A DNA stretch of 64,000 nucleotides from Fibrobacterota bacterium (GTDB taxonomy: Bacteria > Fibrobacterota > Chitinivibrionia > Chitinivibrionales > Chitinispirillaceae), in NCBI GenBank assembly GCA_023412475.1, contig JAEYNR010000084.1:62001-126000 (forward strand). The letters are read 5' to 3'. Under the pieces are notes generated by a model that saw nothing but the letters and a program-made list of their open reading frames with translations, ran no database searches and had not been told where the DNA came from. Both the position numbers and the translations under genes were made by a program. Positions 44,210-53,807 of this stretch are shown in pieces; position 1 is the stretch's first letter; the number at the start of each line of letters is the position of its first letter.

Positions 44210-45038
44210 CCGAATCACAATCCTTTGACATAGGAAACATCTGGATATTCACCTGCACCACCTTTTCGATTTCGGAAGATTCATTTGCGAAAGCAAGCAG
44301 ATCACTCCAGAAAGATTCAACACGACTCTTAAGTTCATCAACTTTTGCTTTTGGTATCCCAAGAGTTATCGCTCTGACATCACGCTGATCAGCTTTAAAA
44401 CGGGAAAGCGATTCTCTGCCCAGCTCAATAGTATTCAGATGATAATTCATTGCAGCAACAGAGAGAACCTCTGAAGGTGTTGATATTGTTCGGTTGGTCT
44501 GCCTCCATTTTATCCCTTCTTGATCAGGAATAATCAGGCCCAGTGATTGAAGAAGAGAAATTCCTTTCTTAACCTGCGAAAGTGTAACCGGTGGTATGAT
44601 TCTTTCTGCAATCCATTGAGGATCACCATTATATGTAGAGCATGTTATAAGCTCACGTATTACCGGAATATACCATTGAGATACAAAATCATACTGCTCT
44701 TTTTGAAGCTCAACAGCATTGTGCTGACCACGGATCTGAAGAATCCTGCGAAAGAACTTGTCCTTTTCTTCATGAGTTTTTGCATGATCAAAGGCAACTA
44801 TTGTTTCCAGATATTCCTCTTCTTTCAAGGTAAGTTTCAGGGCCCTGGCAAGCATGGTAAGAGAATGCGTACTGATGTTTAATTTTCGGTCTCTGATATG
44901 CTGAAAAAAGTTTGGTGATGATGATCCAGCCATTCTCGCAAAAGATCGAAATGAAAACGATGGATCTGCTGTTTTCAACTCATCATACAACGCACTGAGA
45001 TATTGCCTGTAATCGATATATAGATAAATAGAGACCAT
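44193..45038 (-). CDS. TIGR02147-family protein (putative regulator), second copy
   Basis: 281 aa, aligned by eye with the gene at 14532: YIDYRQYLSALYDELKTADP, SFSFRSFARMAGSSSPNFFQ, WYIPVIRELITCSTYNG, and ITLGIPKAKVDELKSRVESF near the C-terminus. The N-terminal segment resembles a helix-turn-helix. It is divergent from the VWA operon across a 280-bp region that carries two AAAAAAATTATACA repeats, so it is well placed to control that operon. The lipoprotein gene downstream overlaps it. Confidence 0.85.
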   Translation of the reverse strand: MVSIYLYIDYRQYLSALYDELKTADPSFSFRSFARMAGSSSPNFFQHIRDRKLNISTHSLTMLARALKLTLKEEEYLETIVAFDHAKTHEEKDKFFRRILQIRGQHNAVELQKEQYDFVSQWYIPVIRELITCSTYNGDPQWIAERIIPPVTLSQVKKGISLLQSLGLIIPDQEGIKWRQTNRTISTPSEVLSVAAMNYHLNTIELGRESLSRFKADQRDVRAITLGIPKAKVDELKSRVESFWSDLLAFANESSEIEKVVQVNIQMFPMSKDCDSDEKIN

Positions 45039-45135
45039 ATTTATTTATTCATCAACCTTTCCAGACTTCGTGATTAAATTATCCTTCTTATAATATACAT
45101 AAGAGCTTTTATTATTTCCATTTTTCATGAAACAG

Positions 45136-45235
45136 AAAAAAATTATACAGTAACAAATCAAATTTGCCAATAAAATCAAAGACATATGTTGGTTTCACAG
45201 ATAAAATAAATTAAAAAGTGTAAAAAAATTATACA
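45136..45235. promoter_or_regulatory. Two 14-bp direct repeats in a divergent promoter region
   Basis: AAAAAAATTATACA occurs at 45136-45149 and 45222-45235, between the TIGR02147 gene and the VWA gene. The 86-bp interval is near eight helical turns. AT-rich words can repeat by chance, so these are only candidate binding sites. Confidence 0.4.
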
Positions 45236-45318
45236 TCACATAAAGTATATGCTATATTATCAGTGTAGGTCAAGGGAATAAATACTTTTTTAATCACTCA
45301 TAATATTTAGACTTTATT

Positions 45319-47301
45319 ATGCACAAATTAATAATGAAATTTTGGGCTTTATATCCTGTATTGCTTTATCTTTGTGCAGCAACAGCTGAGGTCTGTGACA
45401 TATCTATTAATACCTGTCCAGAAAACTTTGCAGACCAAACAATTGAAGTTCCCAATAATGTTACTGCAATAAATCCAAAGGTCCATGTATGTGATGCAGG
45501 ATATGTTTTTGAAGGGGTCTATTCATCAAAAGAACCTCCTTCTATCATGTTTGTTATTGACCATTCTTATAGTATGCTTGGACTTGGAAATACTAATCCT
45601 GGAAATGATGCTTTCGGGATGCGTTTTAAAGTTACTCAAGATTTGATAGATACGGTTTATTCAAAATTTCCAGGTGCTGAAGTTGGTGTTGTGATATTCA
45701 GAGAGGTTCTTTTTCTTGACCACAGAAACAATGCCCACCTTAAACAGCTTGATGGTATGGGGGATCAGTCATTTTTACCACTGCTTCAGTTAGATAAAAA
45801 AGTTGATGGGAATAAAACCGGTATCGAAGTTATTAAAGGACTCCTGCAAACTGACACAAGTATCCGATATAATGAAAAATATATGCTTGATGTGGAATGT
45901 TCAGACCTGATTTACAAGCCTCAATTTACAACAATCGGCAACACAAATATTAATAATGCATTTGATGCTGCTCTTCAGGCAATGAGCACTGCAATAAACC
46001 CCAAAAAAAGGCAGTTTATAATTTTCCTTTCTGATGGTGAACCTCATCCATTATACGACGATTCGCAGCATGGAAACAAAGATCCATTTTTCTTTCAGAA
46101 AGGGACAAATACGCCTACGACCTTTACAATATATCTGAGTAATACAGAAACAACACCTCCCCAGAGCCTTGAACTCATGACAAAAAATATTCAAACAAAT
46201 AAATATTCCGAATCCAACAAATTCAGTGCCATATGGACTCTGAAAAGTGATTACAATTCACTCATGTCGTTATTCACAAGCAATATTCTTGGCACGATCC
46301 TGACAGTAGTTTCCGGGACTCCAACATCTTTTATCATAAATAATCAGACATCATTATCCTACAGCGAGAACAGTTTTTTGTTAGATAAACCTTTTCCTTT
46401 GCCCGATCCTCTTACTCAACTCAAATTTACTATAAAATACCATTTGACTAATCAGGTAAGCGGTGAACAGAAAGATACATCGACAGTATCCTATATCACC
46501 TTAATTAAAAAAGACAGTGCAGTACTTCCTGATGGATTGACAATGATATGCACCGATGAGTCACATCTTGCATTTTATTATAAAGGTAAACAAATAACTG
46601 CGGCTACTGATGATATGAAAGAGATTGAAATAAGATTCTACAATGCATCTGAAGATGTAAAGGGTCCGGTAAAAATTACAATAACCAATAATGACCCTGC
46701 TGAATTTGATAAACTGACATTGAATGCCGAAGAAAAAAATGATTACTGGTCACAGAAGTTTGAACGAAAAGTTTCTGAAAAAGCATCAGCCGATCAGATT
46801 CTTCAACACCGCTCAATTGATAGTATCGCAGCAACATACAAATTCGGGCCTGGGAACAAGGATAGTTTACGCGTTGCTATCCCGTTCAGCCTCTCTTCAA
46901 AGAGTAACCCATCGGTTAATTATACTGTTGTTACAGTCAATAATCCTTACAGTGAGCACAGTAGAACACCTGATATTGTCCGCTCCGAATTCATTAAAGC
47001 CAGACAGGATATGCATTATAAAACTAACAGTATGGTTATTTCTGTAGTCCCGGTAGCTCCGTCTTCGGTTTTATCTACACACCAATTAAGTGGTTCAATA
47101 ACAATTTTCGATGTTGCAAAGAACATAATCATTTCAAACGCTCAGATGGTTCCTGTTTCTGGTCGATTGCTTTACCTGTGGGATGGACGAGATTCAAAAC
47201 GAGACCGGGTTGCCAGTGGAACTTATACAGCCGTTTTGAAGTATAATGATTCACAGGGAAACAAGTATAGTGCGACAGTTCGTATGGGCGTTAAAAGGTA
47301 A
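45319..47301 (+). CDS. Secreted VWA-domain protein with FlgD-like C-terminus (copy 1)
   Basis: 660 aa; signal peptide to about residue 23, Cys-rich start (EVCDISINTCP). The von Willebrand factor A domain (about 74-330) has a complete MIDAS: DHSYS (Asp81, Ser83, Ser85), Thr209 and LSDGEP (Asp239), so metal-dependent ligand binding is expected. A beta-rich middle follows and the C-terminus is FlgD-Ig-like (LYLWDGRDSKRDRVASGTYT), as in type IX-type sorting ends. First gene of the operon; it is a paralogue of the gene at 51119. The ATG at 45319 follows an AT-rich leader. Probably a surface adhesin; this is inferred from the domain. Confidence 0.8.
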   Translation: MHKLIMKFWALYPVLLYLCAATAEVCDISINTCPENFADQTIEVPNNVTAINPKVHVCDAGYVFEGVYSSKEPPSIMFVIDHSYSMLGLGNTNPGNDAFGMRFKVTQDLIDTVYSKFPGAEVGVVIFREVLFLDHRNNAHLKQLDGMGDQSFLPLLQLDKKVDGNKTGIEVIKGLLQTDTSIRYNEKYMLDVECSDLIYKPQFTTIGNTNINNAFDAALQAMSTAINPKKRQFIIFLSDGEPHPLYDDSQHGNKDPFFFQKGTNTPTTFTIYLSNTETTPPQSLELMTKNIQTNKYSESNKFSAIWTLKSDYNSLMSLFTSNILGTILTVVSGTPTSFIINNQTSLSYSENSFLLDKPFPLPDPLTQLKFTIKYHLTNQVSGEQKDTSTVSYITLIKKDSAVLPDGLTMICTDESHLAFYYKGKQITAATDDMKEIEIRFYNASEDVKGPVKITITNNDPAEFDKLTLNAEEKNDYWSQKFERKVSEKASADQILQHRSIDSIAATYKFGPGNKDSLRVAIPFSLSSKSNPSVNYTVVTVNNPYSEHSRTPDIVRSEFIKARQDMHYKTNSMVISVVPVAPSSVLSTHQLSGSITIFDVAKNIIISNAQMVPVSGRLLYLWDGRDSKRDRVASGTYTAVLKYNDSQGNKYSATVRMGVKR

Positions 47302-47332
47302 TAAAGAACTCTTAAGCATTGATCTGGCCAAA

Positions 47333-49636
47333 ATGGGTAAATGCATTATGCTTTTAAAAGATGTTGTATTAAAAAAACATGGTTATTCAATTCGTGTTTT
47401 TATTCCACTGATTGTTCTCTTATTTCAAGTGGCAGTAAAGGCAAGTGGACTTACAGGTGAATATCTTCTTTCAGATCAATGGAGAGGAATCTCTCGTTTT
47501 TATTCCCCTCTTACTAATGCTGCACTGCTTACCGATTTCAATTATCCTTCTGTTAAAGGTGTTTATTCGATTGGATCAGATGCCCCATCACGATTGTGGG
47601 AAAATGAAATAACAATTCCTATTGGATTATACCGCTCAGTTGCCCTGAGCATAGCCGCAGAGAATGGATATCCGGTTCAAAATTATTCTGGTGATTTTTT
47701 ATCAGATCCATTAAATGCAAAAAGCGGAGATCCTCAAGAAAACGACAACTACTCCATTTTTTTGTCATGGGCCTCGAATCCTGTCGGACAGTTCAGCTAT
47801 GGTATTAATCTGAAATATTTATACATGAGTAATTTTGGATCATCTGACAAAGATTTTTCTTTTGACCTTGGATGTACTTATCGAATTGGTAATCATCCTG
47901 CTTTGGGATATCATCGTGCCGGCCTCTCTTTAATCAACTGTTATCCGGCTGAGGCTGGCTCCATATCACAGATGCGATATTCATCAGATCTCTCATTTCA
48001 ATATATGATCAATCTTTTTAACAGCAAGTTTGACCTTTTGTCAAAAATTGATCTTCATGATATCTTTAGTTCCAATGTAATTAAAAAACATCAGCAGCCA
48101 CAATCATCTTCTTATTTTCAGTTCGCTCTTAACACCTTTCCGTTTATTTCTTTGTCTAGCGGGTTTCAATTAACAGATTTTGAAAAAATCACAAACTGGT
48201 GTCTGGGATTTAAGGTCAATGCGCCACAAATTAACAGTGGAAGAGATCTTTCGATTGTATACCAGATCACAAACTTCACATCGAGCGCAATTAATGCCAA
48301 TCATTCACTATTTTACATATTTGAATTTGGAAAACATCGTGAAGAAATTTTTGCCAGGAAGCTTGCTTTAAATGCTGATATAAACGCTATAGATCTCTAC
48401 AACAAAGCGATGCGAACTTATTATAGCGGTAAATACTGGGAGTCTTTTTTCCTTTTTAAAAGACTGCTTCATCAATTTCCAGATTTTTACAAAAATGATA
48501 ATGCAACATACTACTCAGGATTATGTCTGGAAAATCTCGATTTCAGGGAAGCAGCAGTAAAGTACTTAGAGAGTGTAAAAGAGAAATACCCGTCGAGTCA
48601 GAATATACCAGCAGCAGATCTTGCAATAATGCGAATTTATTACAGAAATAATGATTATTTCAATTTAGCCCAGCAATATCAAATTTTTCAAAACAATGCT
48701 GCACCAGATTCTATCAGAATGTATGCATTTTACTTGATGGGTGAAGCCGAAATGCTTCAGAAAAATTATAATAAAGCTGTACAGTACTTCTCAATAATTC
48801 AGGATCCTCATCCAATATATGCCTATGCACAATATTCTGCAGCGGTCGCCAGATATACAAAAGATGATGAGACTTATTCAGTTTTCAATCATCTTGAAAA
48901 CTGTATAAGTGCTACTATAAATGATAACAGGGAAGAAATTAAAAATAGAGCATTTGTACATTCGGGAATGCTTTTTTATGAAGTTAATACGCTTTCAAAG
49001 GCGGTCGCGGCGTTCAGACTGGTTGATTCAAAAAGCATCTTCTATGAAGATGCACTGCTGGGACTCGGGTGGGCGGCAGTAAAGGCTAATCAATGGATAG
49101 ATTGTTATAATTCTGGAAAATCACTTGAAACTTATTCACAACGTCCTGTTTTAAAAGCTGAAGGATGTCTTCTCCAGTCATATTCCCTTATTATGCAGAA
49201 AAAATACTTTGATGCTGAAAAGTCTGTTCAGAAAGCTCTTGAAATTGTTAAAAATTATGACGGCTTATCAGAAGATTCAATATTCAACAGAAAACTATTG
49301 TATGAAAATACCAGATTACTTTATGCGAATCTCGGAGATATCATCAGTCGTGATTATGAGGCCATTGGCAATGATAATGAATCAATGCATAACAAACAGA
49401 TAGAAATCAAAAAAGAGATTGATGCTTATCTATTATTCAATGATGAATCTAAACGCATCAAAATATTCAACCTTTCGCTGGCCAATATTAAAAATGATAT
49501 AGAATTCACTTTGGCCAAGCTTAAAGAAATAATTGTGAATCTTCAAACTGGTGATACAGAAAAAAACATAAAAAAAGATATTCAACTTGAAAAGCAGATC
49601 AGGCAACTGAAAAATCAGGTTGAAAAAAACAAATAA
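47333..49636 (+). CDS. Outer-membrane barrel with C-terminal TPR domain (copy 1)
   Basis: About 767 aa (start 47333; 47348 also possible). Signal peptide ending LLFQVAVKASG; residues about 45-365 beta-strand rich with a conserved GEYLLSDQWRGISRFYSPLT segment and GRDLSIVYQ near the end of the barrel, resembling PorP/SprF- or PorV-like outer-membrane proteins by composition and position only. The second half is TPR repeats (YNKAMRTYYSGKYWESFFLF, YYSGLCLENLDFREAAVKYL, FYEDALLGLGWAAVKANQWI) and a basic coiled-coil tail. Lies 31 bp downstream of the VWA gene; the copy at 53808 is its paralogue. Confidence 0.7.
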   Translation: MGKCIMLLKDVVLKKHGYSIRVFIPLIVLLFQVAVKASGLTGEYLLSDQWRGISRFYSPLTNAALLTDFNYPSVKGVYSIGSDAPSRLWENEITIPIGLYRSVALSIAAENGYPVQNYSGDFLSDPLNAKSGDPQENDNYSIFLSWASNPVGQFSYGINLKYLYMSNFGSSDKDFSFDLGCTYRIGNHPALGYHRAGLSLINCYPAEAGSISQMRYSSDLSFQYMINLFNSKFDLLSKIDLHDIFSSNVIKKHQQPQSSSYFQFALNTFPFISLSSGFQLTDFEKITNWCLGFKVNAPQINSGRDLSIVYQITNFTSSAINANHSLFYIFEFGKHREEIFARKLALNADINAIDLYNKAMRTYYSGKYWESFFLFKRLLHQFPDFYKNDNATYYSGLCLENLDFREAAVKYLESVKEKYPSSQNIPAADLAIMRIYYRNNDYFNLAQQYQIFQNNAAPDSIRMYAFYLMGEAEMLQKNYNKAVQYFSIIQDPHPIYAYAQYSAAVARYTKDDETYSVFNHLENCISATINDNREEIKNRAFVHSGMLFYEVNTLSKAVAAFRLVDSKSIFYEDALLGLGWAAVKANQWIDCYNSGKSLETYSQRPVLKAEGCLLQSYSLIMQKKYFDAEKSVQKALEIVKNYDGLSEDSIFNRKLLYENTRLLYANLGDIISRDYEAIGNDNESMHNKQIEIKKEIDAYLLFNDESKRIKIFNLSLANIKNDIEFTLAKLKEIIVNLQTGDTEKNIKKDIQLEKQIRQLKNQVEKNK

Positions 49637-49661
49637 ACACAACCACATGGGGGGCATTATT

Positions 49662-51041
49662 ATGTATAAAAAAGCAATTGGATTGCTAATACTATTGTCG
49701 GTCTGCCTGGTAAATGCAGATATAGTGATCAACCTGTCGGGACTGATATTAAATAAGAAGGGGGTTACATTATCAAACGCCATTGTAACTCTTGAAAAGT
49801 CGATGCTTGTAACAGAGAGTAATTCCGATGGAAAGTATTCATTCAATAAAATTGTTGGAATAAAACCAACTGTTTCGCCCATTCAAACACCAACACTTTT
49901 TATCAACAACGGATTACTAACTATAAAGCACTCCTGCGCAGGGAAGTGGAGAATAAGGGCCTTCAATCTTAATGGAAAAATAATCTGGGTAAAAACAGGT
50001 AAATTTATTGATGAAAAGTTACAAGTAAACTTACCTCCGGTTCCATCAGTAACAATACTTGAATTGTCTTTGGGTCAATCAGAATTCATAATCAAGGCAA
50101 ATTTGCTTAATAATGCATTTTCTATAATGCCAAATTTCAATCAACTGGAAAAAGGTACTTTAACTGCTAAAATAACTGCATCTTCAAATGATACAATCCG
50201 TGTTTCAAAAGCTGGTTACATTACCTCTCGCTTACCTGTTAATAATCTTTCCAGTATTCTGAATATAACACTAGACACACTTGTCAGTGATTCTGTTGGA
50301 AAGTCATCTATTTCGGATGGGTCATTGGACCGGATACAAAAATATGGAGAAGCACAATATTTCTGGGGTACACTGGGTGATGTTGAACAGCCACTTGTTA
50401 AAATTGTTCATGCAGTAAGTGACGACGTTGTCGATATTGAAGTAATTTTCAGCCCATATTTTATTGATAACACATACGGAACAAACGCCATTGGATGGGG
50501 TAGTAAAGGACATACATTTAAGGATCTGTATGAAAGTGATCATGTTGCTCTTGCAATCAGTAATGCCGATGGAGACACTGTATTTGAAGGCAAACTTGAC
50601 CTTATCAGCCAGACATCAAAAGTAACGTCTGGTTATGCATGTCTTGGACCATTCGGTGGTGAGGGAAAAATCACCAAGGGAAATCCATCCGATATAGTTT
50701 CATTTGGCAATTCTCTTGATGATAATCTTAATTATTTCGGATATAATCTTCAAACAAATTCACCGGCAACAGACAGTATCTACAAGGCAAATCCCCACTA
50801 TCCATACTGGCAGTACTATGTTGTTTACCGGCTTTCGATAAAGGCGAGTGCATTCGGTTCAAGTGGTTACGGAAAAGCTTATATGACAAGCGTTCACGCA
50901 TCTCCATCAAAGGATAAAAAAAGCACGATTACTGTCGTTGAAAAAGATACTCCAGTACCGAATACTCCATATGATGTTTTCAAATACATTTTACCGCCGG
51001 TGATCAGACCTCCGGTTAATAATACAATCGATGTGGATTAA
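49662..51041 (+). CDS. Exported protein with regulatory-like and sorting-like N-terminus
   Basis: 459 aa; ATG at 49662 after GGGGGG. Signal peptide to about residue 20, a carboxypeptidase-regulatory-like domain (about 22-70, LILNKKGVTLSNAIVTLEKS), then a sorting-tail-like segment (WRIRAFNLNGKIIWVKTG), as in the CE1 enzyme at 41221. The C-terminal ~250 residues (about 210 onward: FWGTLGDVEQPLVKIVHAVS, GTNAIGWGSKGHTFKDLYES, VVYRLSIKASAFGSSGYGKA) match no family I know. It separates the two VWA/barrel pairs. Confidence 0.65.
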   Translation: MYKKAIGLLILLSVCLVNADIVINLSGLILNKKGVTLSNAIVTLEKSMLVTESNSDGKYSFNKIVGIKPTVSPIQTPTLFINNGLLTIKHSCAGKWRIRAFNLNGKIIWVKTGKFIDEKLQVNLPPVPSVTILELSLGQSEFIIKANLLNNAFSIMPNFNQLEKGTLTAKITASSNDTIRVSKAGYITSRLPVNNLSSILNITLDTLVSDSVGKSSISDGSLDRIQKYGEAQYFWGTLGDVEQPLVKIVHAVSDDVVDIEVIFSPYFIDNTYGTNAIGWGSKGHTFKDLYESDHVALAISNADGDTVFEGKLDLISQTSKVTSGYACLGPFGGEGKITKGNPSDIVSFGNSLDDNLNYFGYNLQTNSPATDSIYKANPHYPYWQYYVVYRLSIKASAFGSSGYGKAYMTSVHASPSKDKKSTITVVEKDTPVPNTPYDVFKYILPPVIRPPVNNTIDVD

Positions 51042-51118
51042 ATTGATTAATCTGCCAGTAACTTTATGGTTATCAGGACTATAAATGTTTGTAAATATCT
51101 AAAGGGAGATGTTAGCTA

Positions 51119-53788
51119 GTGAATAAAAGGATACAAAAGAAAGTAGATATGTTTTGGAATATAAAGATTCTACTGACAATGCTTGCAATTACAATTATTG
51201 GAACAGGTAAAGCCGGGTCAGCAGAAGTCTGTGAGGCAACACTTGATTGTCCTGTGAATTATGAAGCAACAGACACATTAAAGCTGCCTTCAAACATCAT
51301 TTCATTGTCGAAAGCATTTAAACACTGTGCCCCGACATTTTTTGATGAATCTTATGCTCCTGGCCAAAATGACACAATCTCCCTTTTTTTTGTTATCGAT
51401 CATTCCGGCAGCATGTCAGTTTCAGACAGCAACTGTATTCGTTATAAACTAACATCAAATTTGATTGATTCACTTTTTGTCAGTTCACCAGCATCAGAGG
51501 TCGGAATAGCTGTTTTCTCTAACCAACTTCTACACAATGTGTCCCTGGACCCGTATGCAGTCAAGCTTGATACCTCATCGTCACATACCGATGCCTACAT
51601 CCCTCTCACTCAATTAAATACTTCTGTTTCCGGACAAGCGGCCACAGACTATCTCAAAAGTGTGATTGCTCTAAGCCCGACAGAACGTGATGTAGGTGAC
51701 AATCGTAAATTAATTAACGGATACTATGAGAAAAACGGACGTCAAAATGGACAGGAAGGATTTGAGCAATATCTCTCACAATATAATGGAACAACCGATA
51801 TTTCACTGGCATTTGATGCTGCCAGAAAAGCATTTCAGAAAGCAAAATATCGCAAATCCAAACAGTATATCATTTTTCTCTCTGATGGTGAGCCGCAAAA
51901 TGTAGATCTTGAGAGAAGACCATTTATAGACGATTTCAAAGATGGAACTGACCTGCCAGCTACATTTACTGCATATTGGGTAAATAACTCACAACCAATA
52001 CCAAAACAGATTGTTGAGATGACAAATAACATAAAAAACAACGGATACTCATCATCAAACTTGCTCAGTGATGTCTGGAAAACACAGGGCGACATTAATG
52101 AACTTTTAACCAAACTGCTAAACATTTCTAAAGGACATGGTTTCAGACAGATTCCAAGTACTCCGGTAAGATTGCAAATTAATAACGATACTGCTGTCAG
52201 TTTTGATGAAACGAATGCTTATTTTAATGATAATTTTGCACTGCAAAACCCGCTTACCAGGTTATCAATAAAGTTCACCTATCATTATGCTCCTCCGATG
52301 GATGTCGATTCTACAAGATCGTTCGACCTGATTATTAAAAGTGCAAAAGGTGCCGAATTACCTTCAGATATCACAACTATATGTTGGGAACAGGGGGATA
52401 TTCGATTTTTTGTTAATGGTGTTGAAGCAACTGGGATACTTGAGGATGATCAAAAAAACATTGAGATCCGATTTTATCCTTCTGAAGCTATAAATCATTC
52501 TTCTGTTCAGTTGATAATTTCTAACTCGGATACATCAATACCAGACACTCTTAAAGTAAATGCAACAAAACAGGGATCTTATTATACCGCCACAATTACT
52601 CGTGAAACTGCTGCACCGAAGATCGACAACATCCTTCAAACTACTGAAGGTGACAGTGTTGTTGCTTTTTACCAGAACCCCGACTACCCGCTGGATATAC
52701 TGAGAGCTTCTAAAGCAATTGGAGCCGCACGCAAACTGGGGATCGTTTCCGCTTACTTTCTTGACCAGGATGCGGATGGATTTCCGGAACTTATCCGAGT
52801 GACAGAAGCTTCAGATAAAATCACAAACGAAGAGATAGATCAAATTAAGCCTAATCTTTATTTCACAGGGGCACGCCCGATTTCTATTGAGTCGATATCA
52901 AAAACAAATGCTGGTTTTGACATTATCATTAAAGTAAATGACAATACTCCAAATACCTCATCATTTCCAGACGAAAGGCTTGTTATTCACACGGTACCAA
53001 ACCTCTCATCTGGAGGGATGTTTCCATCAGGATCAGTTATTATTTCAGACAGTATGGCACCAGTAATTAAAAGTGCAAGTTTTAGAAACGGGAAATCTAC
53101 AGGAAGTGTAAAAGCCAATGATACTTTAATCGTTACCTTTTCTGAAAAAACTGAAAAAATAAATAAAGTATCACCATTCAAGCTGATGGATCCTGTTACA
53201 AAAATCCCATATTCATTAGATGTTACAAACATTTCCGGGGGAGATGCAGTTACACAACTGTTCCTGGTTAATAGAATTAATGGTAAATCTGTTGTGTCAC
53301 GAAATGATTCAATCTGGATTAATGAGAAGGATTCGGTTAATGACAATCTTAATAATATTCAATCCAACCCAAACAATCGAAGAGTAACTATTCAAACAAC
53401 TGATATCGATTATACCTTCACTGCAACTGCTGGACCGACTCCGGTTAATCCAAAGACCTATATAATCCCTCATATAGCAAGAAGTCAGTTTAAACAAGGT
53501 TCCGTACCAAATGGAGTGATTATACTGATAAAGTCATCACAACCATTATTGCCTCAAGATTCAGTAAGTGCAGACATATCTATTTATGATCAGGTTGGAA
53601 ATGCTGTTCTAAAGGATGAACAGTGCGTTTTAACATCTGAAACCGGTAAGCTCCTTTATATATGGAATGGCATAAACAAAAATAACAGATATGTTGGTGA
53701 CGGGACTTATGTCGCTATTATAAATGTTAAAGTATCCAATGGTGTTTCACGAATTATAAAAACAAAAATTGGCATTTTATATCAATGA
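51119..53788 (+). CDS. Secreted VWA-domain protein with FlgD-like C-terminus (copy 2)
   Basis: 889 aa, GTG start behind AAAGGGAG; signal peptide to about residue 35 and a Cys-containing start (AEVCEATLDCP) like copy 1. VWA domain about 87-340 with an intact MIDAS: DHSGS (Asp94, Ser96, Ser98), Thr225/226 in YNGTTDIS and LSDGEP (Asp256). Compared with copy 1 it has about 230 more residues, including a calcium-loop-like DQDADGFPEL near residue 550 and an Ig-like segment (DTLIVTFSEKTEKINK). The C-terminus (LYIWNGINKNNRYVGDGTYV) is FlgD-like. A paralogue of the protein at 45319 with the same role inferred. Confidence 0.8.
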   Translation: MNKRIQKKVDMFWNIKILLTMLAITIIGTGKAGSAEVCEATLDCPVNYEATDTLKLPSNIISLSKAFKHCAPTFFDESYAPGQNDTISLFFVIDHSGSMSVSDSNCIRYKLTSNLIDSLFVSSPASEVGIAVFSNQLLHNVSLDPYAVKLDTSSSHTDAYIPLTQLNTSVSGQAATDYLKSVIALSPTERDVGDNRKLINGYYEKNGRQNGQEGFEQYLSQYNGTTDISLAFDAARKAFQKAKYRKSKQYIIFLSDGEPQNVDLERRPFIDDFKDGTDLPATFTAYWVNNSQPIPKQIVEMTNNIKNNGYSSSNLLSDVWKTQGDINELLTKLLNISKGHGFRQIPSTPVRLQINNDTAVSFDETNAYFNDNFALQNPLTRLSIKFTYHYAPPMDVDSTRSFDLIIKSAKGAELPSDITTICWEQGDIRFFVNGVEATGILEDDQKNIEIRFYPSEAINHSSVQLIISNSDTSIPDTLKVNATKQGSYYTATITRETAAPKIDNILQTTEGDSVVAFYQNPDYPLDILRASKAIGAARKLGIVSAYFLDQDADGFPELIRVTEASDKITNEEIDQIKPNLYFTGARPISIESISKTNAGFDIIIKVNDNTPNTSSFPDERLVIHTVPNLSSGGMFPSGSVIISDSMAPVIKSASFRNGKSTGSVKANDTLIVTFSEKTEKINKVSPFKLMDPVTKIPYSLDVTNISGGDAVTQLFLVNRINGKSVVSRNDSIWINEKDSVNDNLNNIQSNPNNRRVTIQTTDIDYTFTATAGPTPVNPKTYIIPHIARSQFKQGSVPNGVIILIKSSQPLLPQDSVSADISIYDQVGNAVLKDEQCVLTSETGKLLYIWNGINKNNRYVGDGTYVAIINVKVSNGVSRIIKTKIGILYQ

Positions 53789-53807
53789 TACAGGAAATAA
53801 CAATTAT

